DNA of 6,545 nucleotides from Bacteroidota bacterium (GCA_020629895.1 JAHDCM010000221.1:1-6545), one strand, 5' to 3'. Counted from the stretch's first letter, positions 1 to 6,244 are shown. The notes: generated from the letters alone by a model not told the origin. Made by a program: numbers and translations.

Positions 1-90
1 AAAAAAGGCGAAAAAAGGACACGCCCAGTTATTGATGATTGGGTGATTGGATGACGGATTGTATTATTTAAACTACTCGATCCTTATCCA
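1..90. other. Left-edge noncoding segment downstream of the first heme-copper gene
   Basis: No gene is seen here. It is the 3' flank of the minus-strand gene ending at 91. Read on the minus strand it holds several copies of a CAAT-containing motif (CAATCC, CAATCACC, CAATCATC; about 33-61) and then a GGGCGTGTCC string (17-26). A weak 4-bp hairpin (7-10 with 22-25, 11-nt loop) is followed by six U on the minus strand (1-6). This could be a poor terminator, but the stem is short and the window cuts it off, so function is uncertain. Confidence 0.3.
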
Positions 91-1770
91 TTAGTGAATG
101 ATTAATTTTTCTGTCACTATTTCTGTACCTGCGGTCATTTGTACCATATATACACCTGAAGGCAAGTCTTGCTGTTGGAAATTGTATTGGTGATTTCCTG
201 CCGTTTGTGATCCCTGTTGTATCAAGACCACTCGCTGCCCATTGGTATTAAATATTTCGAGTTGAACATTGGCTGCTTGTGGAATAACGTATGAGAAGAC
301 ACTTGGCCCGTTTGTAGGATTGGGATAAATAGATAATTGACTCAAGGCAGCATCTGTTTCTTCAATACCCGTTACTTCTTGACCAGGCAGATTGCTAATA
401 TCGCCCACTAGATATTGAATGAAAATACCAAACATTTCATCTTCGGTAGTTAATCCGAAGGTGACAGTTTTATCGGTTGGGTTCATAAACTCACCATGCA
501 TAATCAGCCCATCACGCGCTTTAAAGCTGAAAAAGTCATCAAAAATGCGGATAGGAGGTTCGGCATAATCGTAAAAACCTTGATTGAAACTGTAATCGAA
601 GTTGTAAAATCCTTCGTAAATCTGTTCGCCATAGCTTCCATCAGCATTGCGTTTAAATACATCAAAATCGGTACCTAATTGGTGGGTATGTCCGCCTAAA
701 AACCAAAGGTGTACGGAATCGTTGCTTCCCCAAGCATTAAAGTAATTGCGTTGTGTCCATTCAAAGGAGTTTGCGCCAGGTCTAATTAAAAGATCTCCTG
801 GATCCATAATTAAAAAGTCGGAGTGCATTTCGTGCAAGGCGGTTCCGACGGGTTGGGTGTACACATTGACATATACTTCTACTGGAGAGATACTGGTTTC
901 GCTATAATTTTTGATGTGATAGTTGAACTTTAAAACCGTATTGGCTGGCCAACGATAAGCGACTTTTTCGGGCAGTGGAATATTGCGACTGTATGCCCAA
1001 GCACTGACCATGCGTGTATCGTCACTTACTGCTACGGCTTCTCCTGTAATCGAGCTAAGGGTCGTTATTTCTTCTAATCCTTCATCTTCGTCTAAGTGTT
1101 CTCCTTCATCAAATTTGAATAAAATAAAGTGATGTGATTGCTGATTCATGCGAGTATCTAAGCGATACACTTCAATTGGTTCTGGGTTATTGAGTTCGTA
1201 GTTGTAAATATATTCACGCTCTTCTCCTGGTTCTAAGTAAATGGTTCCTAAATACATTTGAAAGCCTTCGCCTTCGGCTGGTGGATCAGGACGCTCTACA
1301 CGCGGCGAACCTCCTTCTGCAAAATAGTCTTCGAGTATTTGTGGATCAATAACTTTGCGATCTTTGGGTGCGCCATGCAAAATCCACTGACGTACCAATT
1401 CTTTCTCGGCATCAGTCAGTTTGTTTCCATTGGTGGGCATAGCGTTACCTTCAGCATCATCCAAATTGATATTGTGGTATAAACCATCATCAATTTTGCG
1501 ATATAGAAAACTTCGTTCTGGATAACCTGGATCAATTTGTCGGTATCCTTGAGCAATGGCGTGTGGGTTAGTCGGAATATTTTCAACAAGATGCGTGTAT
1601 AAGTCATCTAATGGTTGTACTAGGTTGAGCTTTCCTTGTGGGTTATTTCCTTCGTGGCAGCCTGCGCATTTGGTTTCGAATATTTTAGCGACATCTTCAA
1701 AGGTATTGACCGCGTAGAGTTCGTAGCTGAATAAACAGCTTAATAAAAGAACAATTAGTTGTTTTTTCAT
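91..1770 (-). CDS. Secreted cytochrome c / PHM-like copper monooxygenase fusion with T9SS sorting domain (copy 1)
   Basis: A 559-aa exported protein, probably a heme- and copper-containing oxidoreductase. Seen in order: an N-terminal signal peptide (about 1-20, MKKQLIVLLL start, likely cleavage after YA); a cytochrome c domain with heme motif C35-A-G-C38-H39 and probable axial Met111 in MPTNG, ending near 135 in the usual RQWI.GAP segment; then a domain with the copper ligands of peptidylglycine alpha-hydroxylating monooxygenase: H213-H214, H285 (NYHIKNYS), H361-T-H363-Q-L-G and M446 (DEM). Ligand spacings (71, 76 and 83 residues) are close to the 64, 70 and 70 of animal PHM. A T9SS type A domain starts near YPNPTNG (482-488) and runs to the C terminus (SGVYMVQ, EKLIIH). 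PHM-family enzymes hydroxylate C-H bonds using O2 and two copper sites; activity and substrate here are inferred and unknown. The only cysteines after the signal peptide are the two heme ligands, so PHM's disulfides are absent. The start is the ATG directly before the signal peptide. A terminator separates it from its upstream paralog, so it needs its own promoter in 1771-1873; no clear TAnnTTTG box was found there. Confidence 0.92.
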   Translation of the reverse strand: MKKQLIVLLLSCLFSYELYAVNTFEDVAKIFETKCAGCHEGNNPQGKLNLVQPLDDLYTHLVENIPTNPHAIAQGYRQIDPGYPERSFLYRKIDDGLYHNINLDDAEGNAMPTNGNKLTDAEKELVRQWILHGAPKDRKVIDPQILEDYFAEGGSPRVERPDPPAEGEGFQMYLGTIYLEPGEEREYIYNYELNNPEPIEVYRLDTRMNQQSHHFILFKFDEGEHLDEDEGLEEITTLSSITGEAVAVSDDTRMVSAWAYSRNIPLPEKVAYRWPANTVLKFNYHIKNYSETSISPVEVYVNVYTQPVGTALHEMHSDFLIMDPGDLLIRPGANSFEWTQRNYFNAWGSNDSVHLWFLGGHTHQLGTDFDVFKRNADGSYGEQIYEGFYNFDYSFNQGFYDYAEPPIRIFDDFFSFKARDGLIMHGEFMNPTDKTVTFGLTTEDEMFGIFIQYLVGDISNLPGQEVTGIEETDAALSQLSIYPNPTNGPSVFSYVIPQAANVQLEIFNTNGQRVVLIQQGSQTAGNHQYNFQQQDLPSGVYMVQMTAGTEIVTEKLIIH

Positions 1771-1873
1771 TGCCTAATTAATTTATGTAACCTGAGATTG
1801 TAGGGTATGTGGAAGGAGAGAAGCAGGGTGGTTTACTATCCCATATCTCTATTCGGTGAAAAGTGTGACGCTT
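1771..1873. other. Leader region of heme-copper gene copy 1
   Basis: A short noncoding stretch between the intrinsic terminator of the upstream paralog and the ATG of copy 1. It must hold the promoter and 5' UTR of copy 1 if the terminator works. I looked on the minus strand for the Bacteroidota promoter pattern (TTG, 17-23 nt, TAnnTTTG) and found no convincing match. The bases before the ATG (TTAATTAGGCA) give at best a weak ribosome-binding signal. Confidence 0.4.
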
Positions 1874-1916
1874 AAAAATAAAAAACCTCCAACATAGTTC
1901 AAAGAAATGTTGGAGG
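1874..1916 (-). terminator. Intrinsic terminator downstream of heme-copper gene copy 2
   Basis: A 9-bp perfect stem CCTCCAACA / TGTTGGAGG (1886-1894 with 1908-1916) closes a 13-nt loop. Read on the minus strand it is followed by TTTTTTATTTTT (1885 down to 1874), a classic Rho-independent terminator. It begins about 71 nt past the stop codon of copy 2 and lies before copy 1. On the plus strand the stem is followed by CTTCCTTATTTTTT, so it could act weakly in both directions, but no plus-strand gene reads into it. Confidence 0.85.
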
Positions 1917-1987
1917 CTTCCTTATTTTTTAACAATTTATAATTTCCTCAATGTTCGGTGATGTACGATCTTTTAGCGTAACGGTCT

Positions 1988-3664
1988 CTACTCTGTAACT
2001 ACTAACTTCTTGGTTACTAATTCTTCCCCTACTCGTAGTTGTACCATATATACACCAGCCGTTAAGTTCTGATTCAAACTGTATTGGTAATCGCCAGGGG
2101 TTTGATTGCCTTGTACTACATTCGCAACGCGTTGTCCAACGGTATTAAAGACCTCTAATTGAATAGTGGTCGCTTCTTCTAAGTGGTAAGAAATAGTAGC
2201 AGGGCCAGTAGTAGGATTAGGAAACACTTCTAAACCAACATTCGCACTTGTTTCGTTTTCGATACCGACCGTCCATTGAGAGGATAGGTCACTAATATCA
2301 CCAACCAAGTATTGAATAAATAAACCGAACATTTCATCCGCAGTAGTTAGCCCAAAACGGACACTTTGGGTACCAGGGTTATTATAATCGGCCGTCATAA
2401 TCAAGCCATCACCAGCACGAATAGTATATAATTCGTCAAAGATACGCATAGGAGGCTCTGCATAATCGTAGAACCCTTGATCAAAACTATAATCGAAGTT
2501 ATAAAATCCTTCATAAATTTGTTCACCATAACTACCATCACCCATACGTTGGTAGATATCGAAATCGGTTCCAAGTTGGTGCGTATGCGCTCCTAATAGC
2601 CATAAGTGTACATCGTCATTACTGTTGGCTCCATCAAAGTTGCGTCGTACCCATTCGTAAGAGTTTTCACCTGGTTCAATAACGAGTGAAAGTGGATTGT
2701 ATAATAAAAAGTCAGAGCGCATTTCGTGAGAGGCAGTACCAACTGCTTGGGTATATACATTCACGTATAGTTCAATAGGCGCAATACTAGTTTCACTATA
2801 ATTTTTGATATGATAATTGAATTTTAGTACTTCGTTGGCGCGCCAATTATAAGCAGTTCCTTCTGGTAATACAATATCGCTACTATAAGCCCAACCTCCA
2901 ATCATACGGGTATCGTTGGTAATAGCAATCGCTTCTCCCGTAATCGAGCTAAGCGTAGTAACTTCTTCTAATCCTTCATCTTCATCTTGATGTTTGTTTT
3001 CGTCAAACTTGAAAAATAAGAAGTGGTGAGATTGGTCATTCATACGGGTGTCAATACGATTGATTTCAATGGGTTCGGGATTTTTTAGCTCATACTTATA
3101 GATATACTCTCGTTCTTCTTTTGGCTCTAAGAAGATGCGACCCAAATAAAGTTGAAATCCTTCTCCTTCTGCTGGTGGGTCAGGGCGTTCTAAGGCAGGT
3201 ACACCCCCTTCTGTATAATACTCTTCTAGGATGTCTTTTTTGACAACTTCCCCTTCTTTAGGCGCACCAAATAAAATCCACTGACGAACTAGTTCTTTTT
3301 CAGCATCGGTGAGTTTATTGCCATTGGTAGGCATTAGTTTTCCTTCCGCATTTTCTAGGTTGATGTCGTGATATAAGCCACCATCAATTTTGCGGTACAA
3401 AAAGCTACGAGTAGGATAACCTGCATCAACCAATTTGTAATCCATTTCCTTCGCACGGGGGTTCGTAGGTTCTGTTTCAAATAATTCAGTGTATAAATCA
3501 TCCAATGGTTGTACTAGGTTGAGTTTACCTTGTGGATTATTTCCTTCGTGGCAACCTGCACACTTCGTTTCAAATATCTTGGCAACATCTTCAAAGGTAT
3601 CTACGGCTTGTGCATTAAGTGTATAAGCAGCTAAAAAAAATGTGACGAGTAATAGTTTCTTCAT
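1988..3664 (-). CDS. Secreted cytochrome c / PHM-like copper monooxygenase fusion with T9SS sorting domain (copy 2)
   Basis: A 558-aa paralog of the next gene downstream, with the same architecture. It has a signal peptide (1-20, ending AQA), a cytochrome c domain (C35-A-G-C38-H39, probable axial Met111) and PHM-type copper ligands H213-H214, H285, H360-T-H362-Q-L-G and M445 (DEM). The type A T9SS sorting domain starts at FPNPTTG (481-487) and ends in TAGVYMVQ and KKLVVTE. By hand alignment about two thirds of residues match copy 1 with one single-residue gap. Blocks around the heme, HTHxLG, DEM and GEQIYEGFYNFDYSF are nearly identical; the signal peptide, 61-80, 141-160, 321-340 and the linker to the sorting domain diverge. 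No cysteine exists beyond the heme pair. It is expected to be exported by Sec, to mature its heme in the periplasm, and to be passed to the cell surface or medium by T9SS. Both heme and copper binding are inferred from motifs. It is divergent from the aldo/keto reductase and ends before a strong terminator. AAAAGGGAC before the ATG is a weak ribosome-binding candidate. Confidence 0.92.
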   Translation of the reverse strand: MKKLLLVTFFLAAYTLNAQAVDTFEDVAKIFETKCAGCHEGNNPQGKLNLVQPLDDLYTELFETEPTNPRAKEMDYKLVDAGYPTRSFLYRKIDGGLYHDINLENAEGKLMPTNGNKLTDAEKELVRQWILFGAPKEGEVVKKDILEEYYTEGGVPALERPDPPAEGEGFQLYLGRIFLEPKEEREYIYKYELKNPEPIEINRIDTRMNDQSHHFLFFKFDENKHQDEDEGLEEVTTLSSITGEAIAITNDTRMIGGWAYSSDIVLPEGTAYNWRANEVLKFNYHIKNYSETSIAPIELYVNVYTQAVGTASHEMRSDFLLYNPLSLVIEPGENSYEWVRRNFDGANSNDDVHLWLLGAHTHQLGTDFDIYQRMGDGSYGEQIYEGFYNFDYSFDQGFYDYAEPPMRIFDELYTIRAGDGLIMTADYNNPGTQSVRFGLTTADEMFGLFIQYLVGDISDLSSQWTVGIENETSANVGLEVFPNPTTGPATISYHLEEATTIQLEVFNTVGQRVANVVQGNQTPGDYQYSLNQNLTAGVYMVQLRVGEELVTKKLVVTE

Positions 3665-3958
3665 GTCCCTTTTATTGTTTTAATGGTTCGTTAGTGGGTT
3701 GTATGGTTATTAATCAAACAGGTATCGGTAGGTTTTGTTTATCTAGTAAGACTTTATGTATGATTAAGAATAAACAAATCACAAGATACAAAAAAGACGG
3801 CCATAATTATGTAGTTGTAATGACTTTTCAATGCAAGCATTTGATTTGTCTACTAGTAGTACGAGGAAGTAAATAAAGGAAAGTAAATTTAGTAATGATC
3901 TACGGATAAAAACTATCTGCTCACTTGACTGTTGTAATACTACATAAAACCAAACGTA
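3665..3958. other. Divergent intergenic region between heme-copper copy 2 and the aldo/keto reductase
   Basis: This 294-bp spacer should contain promoters for both flanking genes. Visible small elements are a 10-bp palindrome CTACTAGTAG (3850-3859), a direct repeat AAGTAAAT (3867-3874 and 3881-3888, 14 bp apart) and a compact palindrome AATGCAAGCATT (3830-3841). None is a known operator and all are short enough to arise by chance in AT-rich DNA. A plus-strand open frame (3694-3876, 60 codons) shows no recognisable protein features and is not called. No RNA gene or riboswitch was recognised. Confidence 0.4.
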
Positions 3959-3980
3959 ATGAACTTAAAAATTAACTCAA
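3951..3980 (-). promoter_or_regulatory. Candidate Bacteroidota-type promoter reading towards heme-copper copy 2
   Basis: On the minus strand TTG (3980-3978) is followed after 19 nt by TACGTTTG (3958-3951), matching the Bacteroidota sigma-A pattern of TTG, 17-23 nt, TAnnTTTG. It overlaps the start codon of the reductase and would give copy 2 a leader of about 280 nt, which is long, so it may be a chance match. It is the only full match I found in this spacer. Confidence 0.25.
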
Positions 3981-4792
3981 CAACTACGCTCAATAATGGT
4001 GTTGAAATGCCGTGGCTTGGATTAGGGGTGTATAGAAGTACAGAAGGAGAGGAAGCATTAAAAGCTATTGATGCGGCTTTTCAGGTAGGGTATCGCCACA
4101 TTGATACAGCGAAAATTTACAATAATGAAAAAAGTGTGGGCGAGGCAGTCCGAAATAGCAACATTCCTCGATCAGATATTTTTGTGACGACTAAGTTATG
4201 GAATGATGATCATGGATATGATAATACCTTACGCGCTTTTGAGGAGAGCCTAAAACGACTGGACATCGAATATATTGATTTGTACTTGGTGCATTTTCCT
4301 GTACGAGATATACGAAAAGAAACGTGGAAAGCAATGGAGCGAATTGCAGAAGAGGGGCATTGTAAAGCCATTGGAGTGAGCAACTATTTATCAAATCATC
4401 TGGAAGAGTTATTGGCTGCTTGTAATATCGTTCCAACTGTCAATCAACTCGAACTTAGTCCGTATTGTTTTCGAGATCGTCAGTCAACAGTAGACTTATG
4501 TCGGCAGCATGATATTCGTTTGGAAGCTTATAGTCCACTAACTCGAACCGTTAAGTTTGATGACCCTGCCTTGCTAAGTATAGCTGAAAAATATGCAAAA
4601 ACACCCGCACAAATATTGATCCGTTGGGCTTTAGAAGAAGAGGTGGTAGTGATTCCTAAATCTAGTAACCCTATACGGATTCAACAAAATGCGGATGTTT
4701 TTGATTTTTCAATTAGCAAGGAAGATATGGAAACCTTGAATAGTTTGAATGAAAACTTTTTGGTTTGTTGGGATCCGTCTAGGGAGCCATAG
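3959..4792 (+). CDS. Aldo/keto reductase
   Basis: A 277-aa cytoplasmic NAD(P)H-dependent oxidoreductase that reduces aldehydes and ketones to alcohols. The catalytic tetrad is complete: D49 (GYRHIDT), Y54 (AKIYNNE), K79 (TTKL) and H112 (LVHFP). Other family signatures are MPWLGLGVY near the N terminus, GVSNY (139-143), VNQLELSPY (161-169), AYSPL (190-194) and the cofactor phosphate-binding segment IPKSSNPIRIQQN (232-244). Length and the C-terminal WDP match small prokaryotic enzymes such as 2,5-diketo-D-gluconate reductase or glyoxal/methylglyoxal reductase; the true substrate cannot be set from sequence. The ATG is preceded by A-rich DNA without a Shine-Dalgarno sequence, and the frame aligns with the family from its first strand, supporting this start. 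It appears monocistronic, divergent from heme-copper copy 2 and convergent with the PIN toxin gene, whose stop lies 7 bp away with no hairpin between them. Nothing links it directly to the heme-copper proteins. Confidence 0.95.
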   Translation: MNLKINSTTTLNNGVEMPWLGLGVYRSTEGEEALKAIDAAFQVGYRHIDTAKIYNNEKSVGEAVRNSNIPRSDIFVTTKLWNDDHGYDNTLRAFEESLKRLDIEYIDLYLVHFPVRDIRKETWKAMERIAEEGHCKAIGVSNYLSNHLEELLAACNIVPTVNQLELSPYCFRDRQSTVDLCRQHDIRLEAYSPLTRTVKFDDPALLSIAEKYAKTPAQILIRWALEEEVVVIPKSSNPIRIQQNADVFDFSISKEDMETLNSLNENFLVCWDPSREP

Positions 4793-4799
4793 GAAGTAA

Positions 4800-5246
4800 C
4801 TATTCCATTTTTGTTCTTATATCCAATAAGTCTTGGGTGGATAAACAATGTGGAAACCCCTTTGCTTTAATGCCATTTAGAAGAGTTTTGTCACCAGTCC
4901 ACAACCAAGCATCCTGCAAGTATTGAGTTAGTGCTACAAATGCAATATCATCCATGTCAATATCTCTAACAATAGGAGCAGATAATTGCCAAAAATCAAA
5001 AGGAATTTGATTTTCAGAGATAAAATTTATTTTGCTATAAATAATAAACTTTGCTTCGTCTAATTGTGATTCCTGTAAGTTGGAAATTGCTAATAACTTA
5101 CTTTTATGCCTTTCTAATTCTATACGTAAGTACGAAACAGAATAAAATTTAAAATTAGCATCAGAGTTAAGTATTAAATCTCCTATTGTATTGTTGCTAT
5201 TTAATATAGCACTAAATACAATGTTAGTGTCAACAACAATTTTCAT
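4800..5246 (-). CDS. PIN-domain ribonuclease, toxin of a toxin-antitoxin pair
   Basis: A 148-aa single-domain PIN protein, predicted Mg/Mn-dependent endoribonuclease. Acidic residues fit the active site: D6 in the opening VVDTNIVFSAIL, E43 or E45 in LRIELERH, the cluster D95/D97/D99/D100 (RDIDMDD) and D119 in WTGDKTLL. The MDDIAFVAL...LWTGDK...G pattern resembles a PIN subgroup common in Bacteroidota and cyanobacteria rather than classical VapC. PIN toxins of TA pairs cut RNA (tRNA, rRNA or mRNA) and slow growth when the antitoxin is lost; the target here is unknown. The ATG overlaps the stop of the upstream small gene by 4 bp (ATGA), implying translational coupling and one operon. The protein appears full length with no broken motif. 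Its 3' end faces the reductase gene with a 7-bp gap, so terminators must lie inside coding DNA or transcripts overlap. Confidence 0.88.
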   Translation of the reverse strand: MKIVVDTNIVFSAILNSNNTIGDLILNSDANFKFYSVSYLRIELERHKSKLLAISNLQESQLDEAKFIIYSKINFISENQIPFDFWQLSAPIVRDIDMDDIAFVALTQYLQDAWLWTGDKTLLNGIKAKGFPHCLSTQDLLDIRTKME

Positions 5247-5449
5247 GATTTTAAAAAGCGATTTTTATTCGCTTCCCACCAACTCTGATTGATTTTTGAG
5301 GCTAAATTATTTATTGCTTCTTGATTGGCATTACTTTCTGATGTGACCTCATTATAAGTAAGATAATTCATCAGTCTTTGTAAACTTTCAATATCAATTT
5401 TGTTGGAGACACGAATTATAATTTCGTTTCCTTGCCTTTGGATCGTCAT
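5243..5449 (-). CDS. Small putative antitoxin paired with the PIN toxin
   Basis: A 68-aa protein encoded immediately upstream of the PIN toxin and overlapping it by 4 bp, the usual antitoxin-first order. The N-terminal half (QGNEIIIRVSNKIDIESLQR) looks like a short beta strand pair followed by a helix. The C-terminal half holds AINNLASKINQSWWEANKNRFL, an amphipathic helix with a Trp pair of the kind seen in small Bacteroidota proteins encoded next to PIN genes, plausibly the toxin-binding tail. No AbrB, RHH, Phd or HTH domain is recognisable, so DNA binding and autoregulation cannot be claimed. The assignment rests on size, position and the toxin partner. The ATG at 5449 is the first in-frame start and is preceded by very AT-rich DNA with a repeated ATAAGATA. 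Confidence 0.72.
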   Translation of the reverse strand: MTIQRQGNEIIIRVSNKIDIESLQRLMNYLTYNEVTSESNANQEAINNLASKINQSWWEANKNRFLKS

Positions 5450-5450
5450 A

Positions 5451-5487
5451 ATAAGATATGTTTATTTAACGAATGATATATAAGATA
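5451..5487. repeat. Direct repeat ATAAGATA upstream of the toxin-antitoxin operon
   Basis: Two exact copies of ATAAGATA (5451-5458 and 5480-5487) lie 29 bp apart, close to three helical turns, just before the antitoxin start codon. On the operon's strand they read TATCTTAT. Position suits an operator for operon autoregulation, but the repeats are short and AT-rich, so chance is possible. Confidence 0.35.
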
Positions 5488-5507
5488 CAATTTTATGGCC
5501 AATAATG

Positions 5508-5544
5508 TTGAAGAGGATAATAACAAAAGTCATTTCCTCTTCAA
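5508..5544. repeat. Inverted repeat between the transglycosylase and the toxin-antitoxin operon
   Basis: TTGAAGAGGA (5508-5517) and TCCTCTTCAA (5535-5544) form a perfect 10-bp stem with a 17-nt loop. It lies about 20 nt past the stop codon of the minus-strand transglycosylase gene. No U-tract follows on either strand, so it is not a canonical intrinsic terminator; it may be a transcript 3'-end hairpin or a protein-binding site. Confidence 0.5.
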
Positions 5545-5563
5545 AGAAGGGGGGCTAAGTGAT

Positions 5564-6244
5564 TTACAAGTCTCTTACCTTCCGATAAGCCGTCGGATAA
5601 AGTCGTTTCATGCGTCGATCAATATCAGAAACCGTTACCCGCCCATCTTTATCCTCATCCAAACCTGCATTCATCTGGTAAGCCTTTGAAGGCTTGGCAT
5701 AAAGTGTAAAGCAAAAATCACCACTCAATGCCTTTGGATATAAAATAGCCAAATACAAATCAGTCAAAGAAGCATACTTACGATATTTCTGCTGCTTATC
5801 AGCCAAATACTGATGCACAAAATTAAGCTGTTCAATATGATTCATATTGCGAAGCTGCTTGGTAGAAATATTCATCCCCTTTGCAGTTGCAGGCATAAAT
5901 TGAATCAAACCAGTGGCACCACTTCCCTTAAAATTCTCTACGGAAGCATCAAAACGACTCTCACTATGCATGACCGCCATGATCCATTCAGGGGGAACAG
6001 CAAGCTGATTAGCAATGACACGTACCTTATCTTCAAAAGCAGAGAGGTCATATACATACTCCGCTGCTTGATCCATTAAATACAAATTATCTTTCTTACT
6101 TCCTGAAAAAGCAATTTGAGGTATTTTGGAGCTAGGGGCGCGTGTCAACTGATAAGTCAACCAATTGCTGGCTAGTACTAACAAAATAATCAACACAATT
6201 CCCCTTTGATCTCCAGGCGAAATTTTTGGAATCTTCTTCATCAT
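5564..6244 (-). CDS. Membrane-anchored lytic transglycosylase (SLT domain) with EF-hand-like loop
   Basis: A 226-aa cell-wall enzyme predicted to cleave the MurNAc-GlcNAc bond of peptidoglycan with formation of 1,6-anhydro-MurNAc. A short basic N terminus (MMKKIPK) is followed by one hydrophobic segment at about 15-33, which should anchor it in the inner membrane with the catalytic domain in the periplasm. The SLT domain shows HSESRFD with catalytic E95, then SGATGLIQFMPATA (108-121), and YLAILYPKAL (164-173). Near the C terminus D196, D198, D200, R202, T204 and D207 in DEDKDGRVTVSD fit the spacing of a calcium-binding EF-hand loop, followed by a basic tail. Start choice: I take the ATG at 6244; an in-frame TTG at 6256 would add MLFA, and a second ATG at 6241 removes one residue. 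It seems to be a single-gene unit between the tRNA terminator and the toxin-antitoxin operon. A role in wall remodelling or in passing machinery through the wall is inference. Confidence 0.92.
   Translation of the reverse strand: MMKKIPKISPGDQRGIVLIILLVLASNWLTYQLTRAPSSKIPQIAFSGSKKDNLYLMDQAAEYVYDLSAFEDKVRVIANQLAVPPEWIMAVMHSESRFDASVENFKGSGATGLIQFMPATAKGMNISTKQLRNMNHIEQLNFVHQYLADKQQKYRKYASLTDLYLAILYPKALSGDFCFTLYAKPSKAYQMNAGLDEDKDGRVTVSDIDRRMKRLYPTAYRKVRDL

Noticed and set aside
496..678. Plus-strand open frame of 60 codons
   Set aside because: It lies wholly antisense inside heme-copper copy 1, which has clear domains; the translated product has no recognisable feature.
1258..1482. Plus-strand open frame of 74 codons
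   Set aside because: Antisense to the conserved cytochrome part of copy 1; a shadow of the real gene.
1416..1607. Second minus-strand open frame of 63 codons
   Set aside because: It is in another frame within the cytochrome domain of copy 1, with no independent support.
91..3664. Mobile element or transposon explanation for the duplicated block
   Set aside because: The repeat is of whole coding genes with about 67% protein identity; no transposase, terminal inverted repeats or target-site duplications were seen.
3694..3876. Plus-strand open frame of 60 codons in the divergent spacer
   Set aside because: Composition looks random, there is no start context or family signature, and the region must hold promoters of the flanking genes.
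4191..4436. Minus-strand open frame of 81 codons
   Set aside because: Antisense to the catalytic core of the aldo/keto reductase.
5495..5689. Plus-strand open frame of 64 codons
   Set aside because: It overlaps the end of the transglycosylase gene antisense, including the EF-hand region, and has no protein signature.
5813..6079. Plus-strand open frame of 88 codons
   Set aside because: Antisense to the SLT catalytic domain; a shadow frame.
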